Assembly (NCBI GenBank): GCA_022446905.1
Contig: JAKVBT010000006.1
Coordinates: 64,972-128,971, forward strand
DNA: 64,000 bases
From: Phycisphaerales bacterium
Lineage (GTDB): Bacteria; Planctomycetota; Phycisphaerae; Phycisphaerales; SM1A02
Direction: 5' to 3'
The position numbers and the translations under genes are program-made. Shown one piece after another: positions 20,083 to 28,786 of the stretch; the stretch's first letter is position 1; each line of letters starts with the position of its first letter. The notes below the pieces were generated by a model. The model was not told where the DNA came from. It saw only the letters and a program-made list of their open reading frames with translations, and did no database searches.

Positions 20083-20492
20083 ATGGCCTCTGCAAGGGCT
20101 GCGGCGAGTGTTTCGCCCTGCACCAATTCACCAGCGGGCCACACCAGACCCAGTCCACTGCCATCGGCATGCTTGGGAATGATGTGAAAATGCACATGGA
20201 ACACCGCTTGATGTGCGTCAGCGCCATTGTTCTGCAGCACGTTGTAGTCGGCGCAGCCAGTGACCTCCATAACTGCTCGAGCAATTCGCGGGAGAACGCG
20301 GCCAAGCGCGGCCGCGGCCTCATCAGAGAGTTCGTGGAGGAATGCCACCCGCTCTTTGGGAATCACCAGGACATGGCCAAGGCTCAGCGGGCCAACATCG
20401 AGGAAGGCCAGCACGTCTTGATCCTCATACACCCGATGGCAGGGGATGTCCCCATCAAGAATGCGTCCAAAGATGGTTGGTTCGTCACCCAT
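20079..20492 (-). CDS. HIT family nucleotide hydrolase
   Basis: A 137-residue histidine-triad protein, normal length for Hint/Fhit-like enzymes that hydrolyse nucleoside phosphoramidates or dinucleoside polyphosphates. The catalytic block is AVFHVHFHIIPK (HxHxHxx) at about residues 95-106, and the N-terminal FGRILDGDIPCHRVYEDQDVLAF is the usual HIT opening. It is upstream of, and coupled by a four-base overlap to, the membrane kinase gene, and diverges from nadC with about 50 bases between. A link between kinase signalling and nucleotide hydrolysis is possible but untested. Confidence 0.93.
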   Translation of the reverse strand: MGDEPTIFGRILDGDIPCHRVYEDQDVLAFLDVGPLSLGHVLVIPKERVAFLHELSDEAAAALGRVLPRIARAVMEVTGCADYNVLQNNGADAHQAVFHVHFHIIPKHADGSGLGLVWPAGELVQGETLAAALAEAI

Positions 20493-20531
20493 GCGGACAG
20501 ACTACTGCACAGGACCGAGGCTGCATGGATC

Positions 20532-20537
20532 TATACT
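20532..20537 (+). promoter_or_regulatory. Possible -10 element of nadC
   Basis: TATACT lies seven bases ahead of the nadC ATG. If it is a -10 box, transcription would begin at or within a base or two of the start codon, giving a leaderless mRNA. No good -35 element is visible at 16-18 bases upstream, so support is modest. Confidence 0.35.
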
Positions 20538-20544
20538 TTGTCGC

Positions 20545-21420
20545 ATGGACGCTGCGGCATTACTCCCAACTGGCATGGTGGCCGAAGATCTCGACCACTG
20601 GTTGCGTGAAGATGGCCTGGAAACAGGCGATGTCACCAGTGAGGCGTTGCTTGGCGATGACTCCGCGGATTCTTGGCATCTGGTGGCCCGCTCACCGATG
20701 GTGGTGTGTGGTCTTGAACCACTGGCGCGTGGCTTGGTTGCGCTGCAGTGTGATGTCACACTGATGCCGAAAGCTCAAGAAGGCGATGCGCTCGAAGCCG
20801 GTGGTGTACTCGGAGTGCTGGCAGGTGATCGGCACAGTGCGCTGGCTCTTGAGCGGACCATTCTGAACATACTCGGCCGCGCCTGTGGCGTGGCGACGTT
20901 GACCAGGGCCTATGTCAATGCAGTAAGTCATCAGCACGCCGTAATGACTGATACACGCAAGACCATGCCGGGCCTTCGCTGCTGGGATAAGTATGCAGTG
21001 ATGTGTGGTGGTGGCACATCACACCGCATGGGTCTGCATGATGCGATGCTCATCAAGGACAATCATCTCGCAGCGCACAGAGATGATGATCTTGGCCCAT
21101 GGTTGGAACAAGCGGTGCGTCAGGCGCGTGCAGACCACGCGTTGTCCTTTGTCGAAGTTGAGGTCGACACCATGGCCCAATTAGACATCGTGCTTGGTGT
21201 GTCCGGTGTGGACATCATTTTGCTAGACAACATGCCGCCAGACATGATGCGTCAAGCAGTCGCCAAGCGTGACGCTATAGCGCCCAATGTGCTACTGGAG
21301 GCATCTGGTGGGATCACCTTAGAGAGCGTGCGCGATGTTGCTGAAAGTGGTGTCGATCGTATTGCGGTGGGAGCGTTGACTCGTGATGCGGTGATGTTGG
21401 ACATTGGTCTGGACGCGTGA
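20545..21420 (+). CDS. nadC: Nicotinate-nucleotide pyrophosphorylase (QPRTase)
   Basis: Makes nicotinate mononucleotide from quinolinate and PRPP in NAD synthesis. Landmarks are LETGDVTSE near the start, LALERTILNILGRACGVATLT, TDTRKTMPGLRCWDKYAV, HRMGLHDAMLIKDNH, FVEVEVDTMAQ, IILLDNMPPD and LEASGGI, in the order typical of NadC. The ATG at 20545 gives 291 residues, normal for the family; the open frame upstream overlaps the divergent HIT gene and is unlikely. It overlaps birA by four bases (GTGA), so the two cofactor genes form an operon. Confidence 0.96.
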   Translation: MDAAALLPTGMVAEDLDHWLREDGLETGDVTSEALLGDDSADSWHLVARSPMVVCGLEPLARGLVALQCDVTLMPKAQEGDALEAGGVLGVLAGDRHSALALERTILNILGRACGVATLTRAYVNAVSHQHAVMTDTRKTMPGLRCWDKYAVMCGGGTSHRMGLHDAMLIKDNHLAAHRDDDLGPWLEQAVRQARADHALSFVEVEVDTMAQLDIVLGVSGVDIILLDNMPPDMMRQAVAKRDAIAPNVLLEASGGITLESVRDVAESGVDRIAVGALTRDAVMLDIGLDA

Positions 21421-21977
21421 CAACTGCCATGTCCATCACGCATTGGCCGGATCGGGTGGAGTCCTTAGTCGAGCAGATCGGGGCACCTTTGATCCAGTCT
21501 CGAGTGATGTCATCATGCGAAAGCACCCAAGATCAGGCTCGGGCGATGGGCCTGGGTTCGGTTGTTGTGACCGGTCAGCAGACTGCCGGTCGTGGCCAAC
21601 GCGGGCATGCGTGGTTTGGTGGTGGCGATGCCGGACTAGCCTTCAGTGTGGTGTTGCCTGCGACACGTAGGCCCGAACGATCACGGGCCGTGGCTTCGGC
21701 GATGGTGGTGTCGTTGGGCGATTTGCTGCCACGGCGGCTTCGCGTGAAAGCGCCAAATGATGTACTGCTGGACGGTCGCAAACTGGCTGGTGTGCTGATC
21801 GAGCAGACAGATGACATCGCCGTCATTGGTGTTGGCATCAATGTTGGTGCCATGGCCTGGCCACCTGAATTGGAAGGACAGGCTGTGAGTTTGTATGAAG
21901 CAGGCGTCGACATTGAACGTATTGCTGTGCTTGAACTGTTGCTTCCACCGCTGGTAGCGGCCTGGTCGTCGAACTAG
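21417..21977 (+). CDS. birA: Biotin--protein ligase, catalytic domain only
   Basis: Attaches biotin to carboxylase carrier proteins. Motifs include SCESTQDQA, TAGRGQRGHAWFGGG (biotinyl-AMP loop, with Gln in place of Arg) and VKAPNDVLLDGRKLAGVLIE, where the family usually has KWPND. At 186 residues it has neither the N-terminal DNA-binding domain nor a full C-terminal SH3-like domain, so it is the monofunctional short type that does not regulate transcription. The start is a GTG overlapping the nadC stop. The frame ends just before the shared terminator region. Identity is good; the shortened C-terminus is unusual. Confidence 0.88.
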   Translation: MTTAMSITHWPDRVESLVEQIGAPLIQSRVMSSCESTQDQARAMGLGSVVVTGQQTAGRGQRGHAWFGGGDAGLAFSVVLPATRRPERSRAVASAMVVSLGDLLPRRLRVKAPNDVLLDGRKLAGVLIEQTDDIAVIGVGINVGAMAWPPELEGQAVSLYEAGVDIERIAVLELLLPPLVAAWSSN

Positions 21978-21978
21978 T

Positions 21979-22018
21979 CAAAAAAGCCGCGTGAAGATCC
22001 GGAGATCTCCACGCGGCT
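21979..22018 (-). terminator. Rho-independent terminator of the dockerin gene
   Basis: A nine-base perfect stem (AGCCGCGTG / CACGCGGCT) with an inner partly self-complementary loop is followed, on the minus strand, by a run of Ts at 21979-21985. It sits in the short gap between convergent birA and the dockerin gene and would stop minus-strand transcripts; the stem may also slow the birA transcript. Confidence 0.85.
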
Positions 22019-22038
22019 CCAATGATGTGCCTGATGGA

Positions 22039-24525
22039 TCAGGCTGTCCAGTTGGCGATGACCATGAGCAGGTCGCCCATGTCGATCTGGCCACTCTCAT
22101 CCAGATCTGCACCCTGACAATTGTCATTGGCGTCATCACACTGCTCGCCCCATCGGCTGATGATGATCATGAGGTCGTCGATTGCGACGACACCGTCGAG
22201 ATCAATATCACCGGGGAGCACGATCACGCAGTAGGGCAGGTCAATGCACATGGTCTCTGTGCAGGTGGACCCGTCGTGGAAGCCGATCTCCAGATCGATG
22301 CACACGGTGGAACCTTGGGCGGCGCCTTCCAGGACGGTGTCAAAGGCCCAGGAGTGCAGCGGGGGCAGGGCCATGCTGACGTGATCTGGCGTCAGTGTGG
22401 TGCCAGCTGGCGGGAACAAGGAAACACTGGTAATGGTTGTGCTTGGGTCCATATTGCTGACACCGAAGGTGAGTTCGAAGTCATATGGAGCCCAGACGCC
22501 GATGCAATCCACATCGAGCACTTGGATAGTTGGGCAGTCCACCTGTGGAACTGCGCTGCTAGCCACAACGACGTCACCAAGCATGGTCTTGTCGCCCCAG
22601 GTGAGGTTGTCTTGATAATCGATCAACACGCTGTCGATGACGGAGCCACCGGTGGTGGGAAGGCCTTGAATGCCGTACATGCGCGTTCCCGCAGTCAGTT
22701 TCATGGCGTCAGCGCCGCACCAGGTGTGCTCGGGTGTTGCATCGCAGCCGCCGGTCGAGCTGTAGATGTAACCAGAGCCACCGACTTCATAGCTGTTCAC
22801 GGAAGGTGTCCAACCACTGGTCGTGCACTCATACTCGAGCAGGCGTGACTGATGTGCGCCCAAGCTGCTGTTGCCCTGCATAGAACGTTCTGCAAGAAGC
22901 AGGCTGCCACTTTGGGTGAATCGCATATCTGCGATTGGTGCAGATCGACCTTGGCCGGCATAGAGGTCGGTGGTAGTGATTTCCAGCATGGTCGTACCAG
23001 GAATGAAGCCGCCAGCAGGGTCAAGTTTGATCGACCAAACTTCGTTTGCGCTGGTGCTGGTGTAGTTGACGAGGTCTTCATTCCACAGGCTGTAGTAGAG
23101 ACGTCCATCGTGCGCTTCTACTGCCCAAGGTCGATCGCCCAGAGCTGTCCAGCCACCGTTACCGTTCCATGGTGTTCCATGGTCGTAGAAGTCGATGATC
23201 GCGCCGCTCATGTCAAGGCGATAGATGCGACCGTCACCAAAGTTGGACACGAAGAACTGTTCATGATCACAGTCATAGGTAATCGAGCCAAGGCTGCCAT
23301 CCTGTGCGTTGGGCAGTAAGGCAAAGGTGCTAATGGCGCCACTGTAGGTGTCGATCTTGTAGACAGCGCCCCAGCCAGCGGGTCCCATGTCATCGGTATT
23401 CCACGTCTTGGTGGCAGTGACATAGATGTTGCCATCGCCGTCAAGGGCCAATCCAAAGATGCTGCCGAGGTTGTCACGGGTCCAGGTCGGGTGGGCATAG
23501 CGGTTCAGGGCAAACCAACTATCTAGTGGTGCCGTGGCCACGCCAGAGAGATCAAACACGGTGACGACAAAGTCGCCCAGGATGCTTGGTGATGCAGTTT
23601 GAACTGCAATGTCACCACCACCGAAGGCGGCATAATTGGGGTCCTGATAGCGTGGTCTGCCAGCGCAGTCAGCGCCCGGGGTGCTGCTGCACGCGGGCTC
23701 GCAGTTGATGCCTGGATCAGAGCAGAGTGTGCCAGGGCCGTACCAAACGCCAAGAGCATCCTCGCAAAGTTGGAAGCTGATTTCGACACAGAACCAGTAG
23801 CCCGATCCTGGGTCACCTTCTTCGATGCAGCAAGCGCCATCTTCTTCAAAGACGTCACATTCAACCATGGGGTCAGAGCAGGTTGTGCCTGCGCCATAGA
23901 AGACTCCGCCAGCGGCGTCGCAGTCCATCCATGAGATGACGCTGCACCAGTAGATGCCGTCGCCATCCTCATCGATGCAGCATGCGCCGGGCTCATCGCT
24001 GGGGCCGCATTCATCGGCAATGTCGAGGCAGCTAAGCCCTGGATACCACGTGCCACCGACGTCTTCACACTTGTAGTCCTCCATTTCCATGCAGTTCCAA
24101 GCGCCATCAGCATCTTCCCAGCAGCACGCACCGAGATCTTCCAGCGGTTCGCAATTGACACCGGGGTCGCCGCAGAGCACACCCGCGCCGTACCAGATGC
24201 CGGAGTACTCAGCACACAAGTGCCATGGAGCGTTGATGCAGTACCAGCCAAGGTCTGCATCTTCAATGCAGCACGCGGCCGGGGTGTCGTAGTGTGGGCA
24301 TTCGACCATGGGGTCGCTGCAATCTGTGCCGTTGCCGTAGAAGTAACCTCCGTAGATATCACACACATCGGGTGTGACAACATCACAAAGCATGACATTG
24401 GCGGAGACTTCATAACAACAAGCACCCTCCTGATTTGCATTGGCAGCGATGGCTGATCCAGTCAGGAGGATGGTGGACAGGCTGATTGCCATCCGTGTGG
24501 CGATGTGGTGGGTGGTGGAACGCAT
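22039..24525 (-). CDS. Secreted Cys-rich repeat protein with dockerin
   Basis: An 828-residue exported protein. A signal peptide (residues 1 to about 28, ending in SAIAANA) is followed by five tandem repeats of about 45-50 residues (about 33-280), each opening with (G/A)ACC and closing with a YGxGTxCSDPxxxC-like block, six Cys per unit. A central domain (about 290-690) has repeated WT/GDG/YDC elements that look like a beta-propeller, then a beta-rich domain, and finally a type I dockerin with two calcium loops, DIDLDGVVAIDDL and DLDESGQIDMGDL. Dockerins dock on cohesins; no cohesin gene is in the window. The terminal dockerin may instead act in surface attachment or sorting, as is often suggested for planctomycetes. 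Function unknown. Confidence 0.85.
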   Translation of the reverse strand: MRSTTHHIATRMAISLSTILLTGSAIAANANQEGACCYEVSANVMLCDVVTPDVCDIYGGYFYGNGTDCSDPMVECPHYDTPAACCIEDADLGWYCINAPWHLCAEYSGIWYGAGVLCGDPGVNCEPLEDLGACCWEDADGAWNCMEMEDYKCEDVGGTWYPGLSCLDIADECGPSDEPGACCIDEDGDGIYWCSVISWMDCDAAGGVFYGAGTTCSDPMVECDVFEEDGACCIEEGDPGSGYWFCVEISFQLCEDALGVWYGPGTLCSDPGINCEPACSSTPGADCAGRPRYQDPNYAAFGGGDIAVQTASPSILGDFVVTVFDLSGVATAPLDSWFALNRYAHPTWTRDNLGSIFGLALDGDGNIYVTATKTWNTDDMGPAGWGAVYKIDTYSGAISTFALLPNAQDGSLGSITYDCDHEQFFVSNFGDGRIYRLDMSGAIIDFYDHGTPWNGNGGWTALGDRPWAVEAHDGRLYYSLWNEDLVNYTSTSANEVWSIKLDPAGGFIPGTTMLEITTTDLYAGQGRSAPIADMRFTQSGSLLLAERSMQGNSSLGAHQSRLLEYECTTSGWTPSVNSYEVGGSGYIYSSTGGCDATPEHTWCGADAMKLTAGTRMYGIQGLPTTGGSVIDSVLIDYQDNLTWGDKTMLGDVVVASSAVPQVDCPTIQVLDVDCIGVWAPYDFELTFGVSNMDPSTTITSVSLFPPAGTTLTPDHVSMALPPLHSWAFDTVLEGAAQGSTVCIDLEIGFHDGSTCTETMCIDLPYCVIVLPGDIDLDGVVAIDDLMIIISRWGEQCDDANDNCQGADLDESGQIDMGDLLMVIANWTA

Positions 24526-24676
24526 GGTCTTTCCCTCGAGTGGTATGGGTGTCGTATGGCGGCTCGATGCCGCTGCTCACCATGTGTCCGAGGTCGGACC
24601 TCAAATCTGTCAGGAAGTGATCCAATTTCTGGATTTCAGGCACATAGGGCCCATATGAGGCCACGGATGGTTGGAT

Positions 24677-25678
24677 TTAGGCGGAGGTGTCTGTCTTCCA
24701 GCCCTCAGCAAGCCGCCAGCAGCGATGAATGGTCTTGTGGCGGAAATCATCGGGAACGGTGCGGTTGGTGATCTCGCGACAGCCAAAGCCAGCGGGGATC
24801 GTGGCGTCCTCAAGAGAAAATCCACGGGCATTGGTGGAGAAGAACAGCTCGCCCTTCGGGGCCACAAAGCGCGCCGCGCACGTCAGTAGATTCGTGGCAT
24901 CGCGATCAATGCTGAATGAGCTCGTAAGCATGCGTTTGGAATTTGAGAAGGTGGGTGGGTCGAGCACCACTATGTCATAGCGCTCCCGTTCGGGCGGGTG
25001 CTGGTCGAGCCACTGCACACAATCAGTGTGCAGTGACAGATGCTGGTCATTGGTATCGAAACCATTGAGTTGGAGATTCCGCCGGTACCAGTCGAGATAT
25101 GTTCCTGAGAGATCGACAGTGGTGGTGATTTTGGCGCCGCCGGCGCGGGCGCACACGCTGAATGCACCTGTATATCCAAAGAGATTGAGCACGCGTTTGC
25201 CGGCACTCCGCTCGCGCAGCATCTGTCGAAGCGGTCGATGGTCCAGAAACAAACCCACATCGAGGTAGTCGGAGAGATTGACTTCGTACCGAAGGTCATG
25301 TTCCTGCACAATCTTTGTGGTGTGTTGTGAGGATGTGCGCTCGTACTGTGCACGACCACCAGTCTCAGCCCGCTGGCGACTACGTCGCTTGATGTGCACG
25401 CGTGTGCGGTCAATGCCAAGGCCATCGAGGACTTGCACGCACAGATCACGCTCATGGGCATCGCGGGCTTCAGGCGTTTCATCTTTGGTGCGATCAAAAA
25501 TCCACACGATGGCATCGCCATCACGAGCCAAGTCGGTCGCGTGCTCATCGCCATACCAGTCGATAATCGCGGGATAGTCGGGGATGTCGCGGTGATACAG
25601 GCGAAAGCAGGAGATGCCTTGGCGGCGGCCCCATTTAGCAAGGTGGCGCATTCGATTTCGGAGTCGAGCAGCAAGCAC
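24677..25678 (-). CDS. RlmK-like 23S rRNA methyltransferase
   Basis: A 333-residue class I SAM methyltransferase similar to the C-terminal half of RlmKL, which methylates N7 of a guanine in 23S rRNA. Motif I is VLNLFGYTGAFSVCARAGG, then TTTVDLSGTYLDWYRRNLQLNG and the catalytic VVLDPPTFSNSKRM, all typical of RlmK. The N-terminal about 100 residues (FRLYHRDIPDYPAIIDWYGD) match the family's pre-catalytic domain, and there is no RlmL/THUMP half, so it is a stand-alone RlmK. It ends near the dockerin gene with a 150-base gap and starts near the TauE-like gene. Precise target is inferred. Confidence 0.85.
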   Translation of the reverse strand: MLAARLRNRMRHLAKWGRRQGISCFRLYHRDIPDYPAIIDWYGDEHATDLARDGDAIVWIFDRTKDETPEARDAHERDLCVQVLDGLGIDRTRVHIKRRSRQRAETGGRAQYERTSSQHTTKIVQEHDLRYEVNLSDYLDVGLFLDHRPLRQMLRERSAGKRVLNLFGYTGAFSVCARAGGAKITTTVDLSGTYLDWYRRNLQLNGFDTNDQHLSLHTDCVQWLDQHPPERERYDIVVLDPPTFSNSKRMLTSSFSIDRDATNLLTCAARFVAPKGELFFSTNARGFSLEDATIPAGFGCREITNRTVPDDFRHKTIHRCWRLAEGWKTDTSA

Positions 25679-25708
25679 CCACCAAAGATACCCATGTTGG
25701 CATTGGTG

Positions 25709-26467
25709 TCACACTGCTGTGGTGATGAACATCTTGACCGCAGCGATCATCAGGACGATGGACAGCAGCAGCCGGATGCCATGCCCAGGTAGCACGCGCG
25801 CACCCAAATTGGATCCAATCAATCCACCAGCGAGCGCCGCTAAGACGTAGATGGGAAGCGTTGCAGGCAAGCTGGGCTGCTCTGCAATGACACCACCGAG
25901 TCCTGCCAGGGAGTTGACCAACACAAAAACAATGGTCACAGCAGCCGTGCGTTGTGGGCTTGCCCAGTGGGCAATCAGTAGCAGTGGGGAGAGAAAGATT
26001 CCACCGCCGGTGCCAGTTAGGCCAGCTAGGAGACCTAGGACCACACCACAGCTCATGGCCATAGGCAATGGTGGCATGGTGGTGTGCACGGGTGGGTGCG
26101 GTCGCGTTAAGGCGCGGGCTTTGAGTGCAAGGACCACAGCTGCGTACAACAGCACAACCCCAATGAGCGGATTGAACACACTGGTGGGCAGCGTCCAGAG
26201 ACCGCCAACAAAGGCCATTGGGACCGCGGCAGTTGCAAAGGGCCAGAACGTTCGCCAGTGAAAATGACCAGCGCGGACAAAGTGATAGGTGCCAATGCCA
26301 CCAACGAAGATATTGAGCGTCAGGGCGACCGCCTTCATTTCCTCTTGGGGCATTGTGCTGACGATGGCCATGGCAGCGAGGTAACCCGAAGCGCCCGCAT
26401 GTCCGACTGCGGAGTACAGCATGGCGATCATCAAAATGGCAATGGTGAGCACGAGAACCGTGAACAT
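25709..26467 (-). CDS. TauE/SafE-type anion permease
   Basis: A 252-residue integral membrane protein with about eight hydrophobic segments. The paired motifs GHAGASGYLAAMAI near the N-terminus and GLLAGLTGTGGGIFLSPLLL at about residues 140-158 are the family's hallmark repeats. Members move sulfite, sulfonates or related anions across the inner membrane; the substrate here is unknown because no sulfur genes are nearby. It starts 14 bases from the beginning of the open frame of the divergent lipoprotein gene region. Confidence 0.9.
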   Translation of the reverse strand: MFTVLVLTIAILMIAMLYSAVGHAGASGYLAAMAIVSTMPQEEMKAVALTLNIFVGGIGTYHFVRAGHFHWRTFWPFATAAVPMAFVGGLWTLPTSVFNPLIGVVLLYAAVVLALKARALTRPHPPVHTTMPPLPMAMSCGVVLGLLAGLTGTGGGIFLSPLLLIAHWASPQRTAAVTIVFVLVNSLAGLGGVIAEQPSLPATLPIYVLAALAGGLIGSNLGARVLPGHGIRLLLSIVLMIAAVKMFITTAV

Positions 26468-26544
26468 GGTTCAGATCCTACGTGGAACTCGGAGGACATT
26501 CGTTAGATGGATGCCTATGCGCTTCTGGTATTCTCAATTACATC

Positions 26545-27951
26545 ATGATGCGAAGTGCGCGAGCCAATATGTGGGTCTTGGTTTTTAGTTTGGGATTGAT
26601 GCTTGCTGGCTGCTCATCGCGTTCGATCGTGTTCGATCAGCATGTCCGTGAGTCAACATTCGAGGTGTACCTGAAGGCCCTCGGAGAGTGCTACCCAGAT
26701 GCGGAGGCATGTGGTCTGCATGCGCAAGAGTTTGAGGACAGGTGGCGGGCCGAAGTTGTAGATTCAGAGACAGTCACCGAGTACTACCACGCACTAGCAC
26801 GCATGTGCAGTGAAGTTGGAGATCCCCATCTTGTGTTCAAGCCAAACTTTGAACTTTGGGAGCAACTCGACGGCCCACTCGGTGCCAGTGACCTTGCTGT
26901 AATCAACTTGAATGGTCGCGCTGGACTTTGGTTCCTCAGTGCTGAAGCGGTCGATGACATGCCTTTGCAGCGTCAAATCCGTGATTTTAATGGATGGACA
27001 GTCCATTCACTTCATGGAGCAAAGTTGCAACGCTCAATGCTCACTCACCCGCTGAATATTGGTCCTCAAGGGTCCACCTTTGTGATCGAGTTGCAATCGC
27101 CCGATGGCACAAAGACCGCAGAGTTGATTCGGCGGCGGGGGCTCAGCCTGCATGTGCAGCATCGACATGGAGCACGAGTCAATTTAGGTACGCAGTTGTA
27201 TGCCAAGGCCAGACATGCCAATCGTTCATTTTTGGAATCAGTTTCAACAAGCGATTCCGCGGTCCATCATGGCACCTATATCTCAGTGTGGAATATCGAT
27301 GGTGTTGGGGTTCTGGTTTGGGAGCCAGGAAAGCATTTTCCTGGAGATGACGAGCAACTCAGGTTATTGCGTGCGGATTTGGACGCTGCAGGAGAGGTGT
27401 TGCGTGGCGTGGAATGTGCGGTGATTGACTTGCGCTATCAGTCAGGTGGTTCTTATCCGGGCTTTGCTGCGGTGATGGAGTCTCTGATGTCTGAAAGTCT
27501 GACTTTCAAATCTGCGCGTGCAAGGTCAGAGCTCTTTGGTCTGCTGAGTGTGACCCATGCTTCTGATGTGACCGAGAGCCCTTCCATCATTGGCAGTGCA
27601 AAACACACAGTCATTTTGGTCAATGAGCGCACTGCAAGTTATGGAGAGTGGATGGCTTCTCTATTGCGTCGAAATCATGCTGGAACCACCATAGGAGCTC
27701 GCACGAGCGGAAGTGAATATTGTGTGGTTGATGTCGCCGGGCCGGATGGTTCCTTACTCCGCTTTGGTGGAGATCCTTTCGAGCGATTTGATGATGTTCC
27801 GGTATTTCAAACCGTTGGTCTGACGCCAGACCGACTGGTAGCTGTGAATCTGTCAGACTTTCCAAGTCGATCCATCGAAGACGTGTTAATGCAGGCACAT
27901 GCTCGTCAGTGGGAAGAGGCGTGGTCAGTTGTGGGATCTTGTCCCCCGTAG
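26545..27951 (+). CDS. S41-like lipoprotein peptidase
   Basis: A 468-residue lipoprotein: the signal peptide ends in LMLAGC, a lipobox with Cys as the lipidation site (residue about 23). The C-terminal part resembles the S41 (tail-specific) protease fold: YISVWNIDGVGVLVW, VECAVIDLRYQSGGSYPGF and ILVNERTASYGEWMASLLRR, where the Ser in TAS aligns with the catalytic Ser of the family, then GARTSGSEY. No PDZ domain is obvious, although residues 125-200 may be a diverged one. Adjacent ATGs at 26545 and 26548 give the same signal peptide, and the open frame upstream is not needed. Substrate unknown. Confidence 0.68.
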   Translation: MMRSARANMWVLVFSLGLMLAGCSSRSIVFDQHVRESTFEVYLKALGECYPDAEACGLHAQEFEDRWRAEVVDSETVTEYYHALARMCSEVGDPHLVFKPNFELWEQLDGPLGASDLAVINLNGRAGLWFLSAEAVDDMPLQRQIRDFNGWTVHSLHGAKLQRSMLTHPLNIGPQGSTFVIELQSPDGTKTAELIRRRGLSLHVQHRHGARVNLGTQLYAKARHANRSFLESVSTSDSAVHHGTYISVWNIDGVGVLVWEPGKHFPGDDEQLRLLRADLDAAGEVLRGVECAVIDLRYQSGGSYPGFAAVMESLMSESLTFKSARARSELFGLLSVTHASDVTESPSIIGSAKHTVILVNERTASYGEWMASLLRRNHAGTTIGARTSGSEYCVVDVAGPDGSLLRFGGDPFERFDDVPVFQTVGLTPDRLVAVNLSDFPSRSIEDVLMQAHARQWEEAWSVVGSCPP

Positions 27952-28052
27952 ATGGTGATGCGTGCTGGGGGGATCAATCATGTGCTCTTGCAGGCATCTC
28001 TGGAACGCAGTGCAGATCTCCGTGGTGTCACTGCCCACATTCTGTACTTACC

Positions 28053-28532
28053 ATGCTGAGCACGATGCATGATGCGATGGAACAGATCGAGTTGCCCCAT
28101 GAGTGGACGGTGCATCCGATTCGGAATCATCCCATCAAGGGACTATGGACCTCCCTGCTGGTGCTCGTCTGTGGGCTCTTGGTGGCGCTGGCCGTTGGTC
28201 AGGGGCAGGCTGGGCCGCTGGCTGGTGGTGGGGCGATTCTTTTTCAACTGCTGATACTCAATCGCTTCTACCTTCCAAGTCGCTATCGCATCGACGTTCA
28301 CGGAATGGCCGTCAGGTATCCGATTGGTGCCCGGTCAATGCGATGGAGCGAAATTGCACGCTTTCGGCACGATGCCAGGGGTGGGTATGCCTCACCTCGC
28401 CCAAGGGGTGGAGCCTTCGACTCGCGTGGCATCAGTCTGCTCTTTAATGACCAAGGCCCGGCCATTGTGGCTGTCATCACAGCCCATCTGCAGACAAGCC
28501 AATCACATGAAGACACCTCAGCATCTTCTTGA
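28053..28532 (+). CDS. Small membrane protein with PH-like domain
   Basis: A 159-residue protein with two membrane segments (about residues 28-66) followed by a cytosolic region that could form a small PH-like domain: YRIDVHGMAVRYP, then MRWSEIARFRHDARGG. This pattern is seen in short bacterial bPH-type membrane proteins. The ATG at 28053 is chosen because upstream sequence is low quality and overlaps the lipoprotein gene; ATG at 28065 is also possible. No function can be named. It lies upstream of the GlmL cluster but is separated from it by about 55 bases, so it may not belong to that operon. Confidence 0.55.
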   Translation: MLSTMHDAMEQIELPHEWTVHPIRNHPIKGLWTSLLVLVCGLLVALAVGQGQAGPLAGGGAILFQLLILNRFYLPSRYRIDVHGMAVRYPIGARSMRWSEIARFRHDARGGYASPRPRGGAFDSRGISLLFNDQGPAIVAVITAHLQTSQSHEDTSASS

Positions 28533-28588
28533 TCGGTCTGCTTGGGAAACCACCAATGCTTCGCGGATTCGGCTACCATCGCCTGCGT

Positions 28589-28786
28589 ATGTGTCTTCAA
28601 GGTCAAATCGACGTAGTTCCTTGTCAGAGAACTATTTATGTTCTCAGGACAGCGTCAGTTGACCAGCAAGGATGTGGGCGTATAGGTGTGTGGTTGGGCC
28701 ACTTATCAGCGCAGATGATTCGAGCGCAACCTATTGTCAATATTGAAGATGTGCATCACCTACTTGGCTGCGAGGTGAGCCTGTGA
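28589..28786 (+). CDS. Small protein coupled to the GlmL cluster
   Basis: A 65-residue frame (start could also be the ATG at 28556 or 28529) that ends in GTGA, sharing bases with the GTG start of the next gene. That kind of stop-start overlap is repeated throughout the cluster and is the main reason to believe it. The sequence has a beta-strand-like run (RTIYVLRTASVDQQG) and ends VNIEDVHHLLGCEVSL. No family is recognised. Without the overlap it would have been dismissed as chance. Confidence 0.45.
   Translation: MCLQGQIDVVPCQRTIYVLRTASVDQQGCGRIGVWLGHLSAQMIRAQPIVNIEDVHHLLGCEVSL

Noticed and set aside
21991-22848. Long plus-strand frame of 285 codons
   Set aside because: It lies antisense to the dockerin gene; the strong signal peptide, repeats and dockerin are on the minus strand, so this is a shadow.
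23523-24440. Alternative minus-strand frame over the Cys repeats
   Set aside because: It is out of frame with the repeat protein, and its composition (Ala, Ser, Thr rich without pattern) is what a shifted repeat would give.
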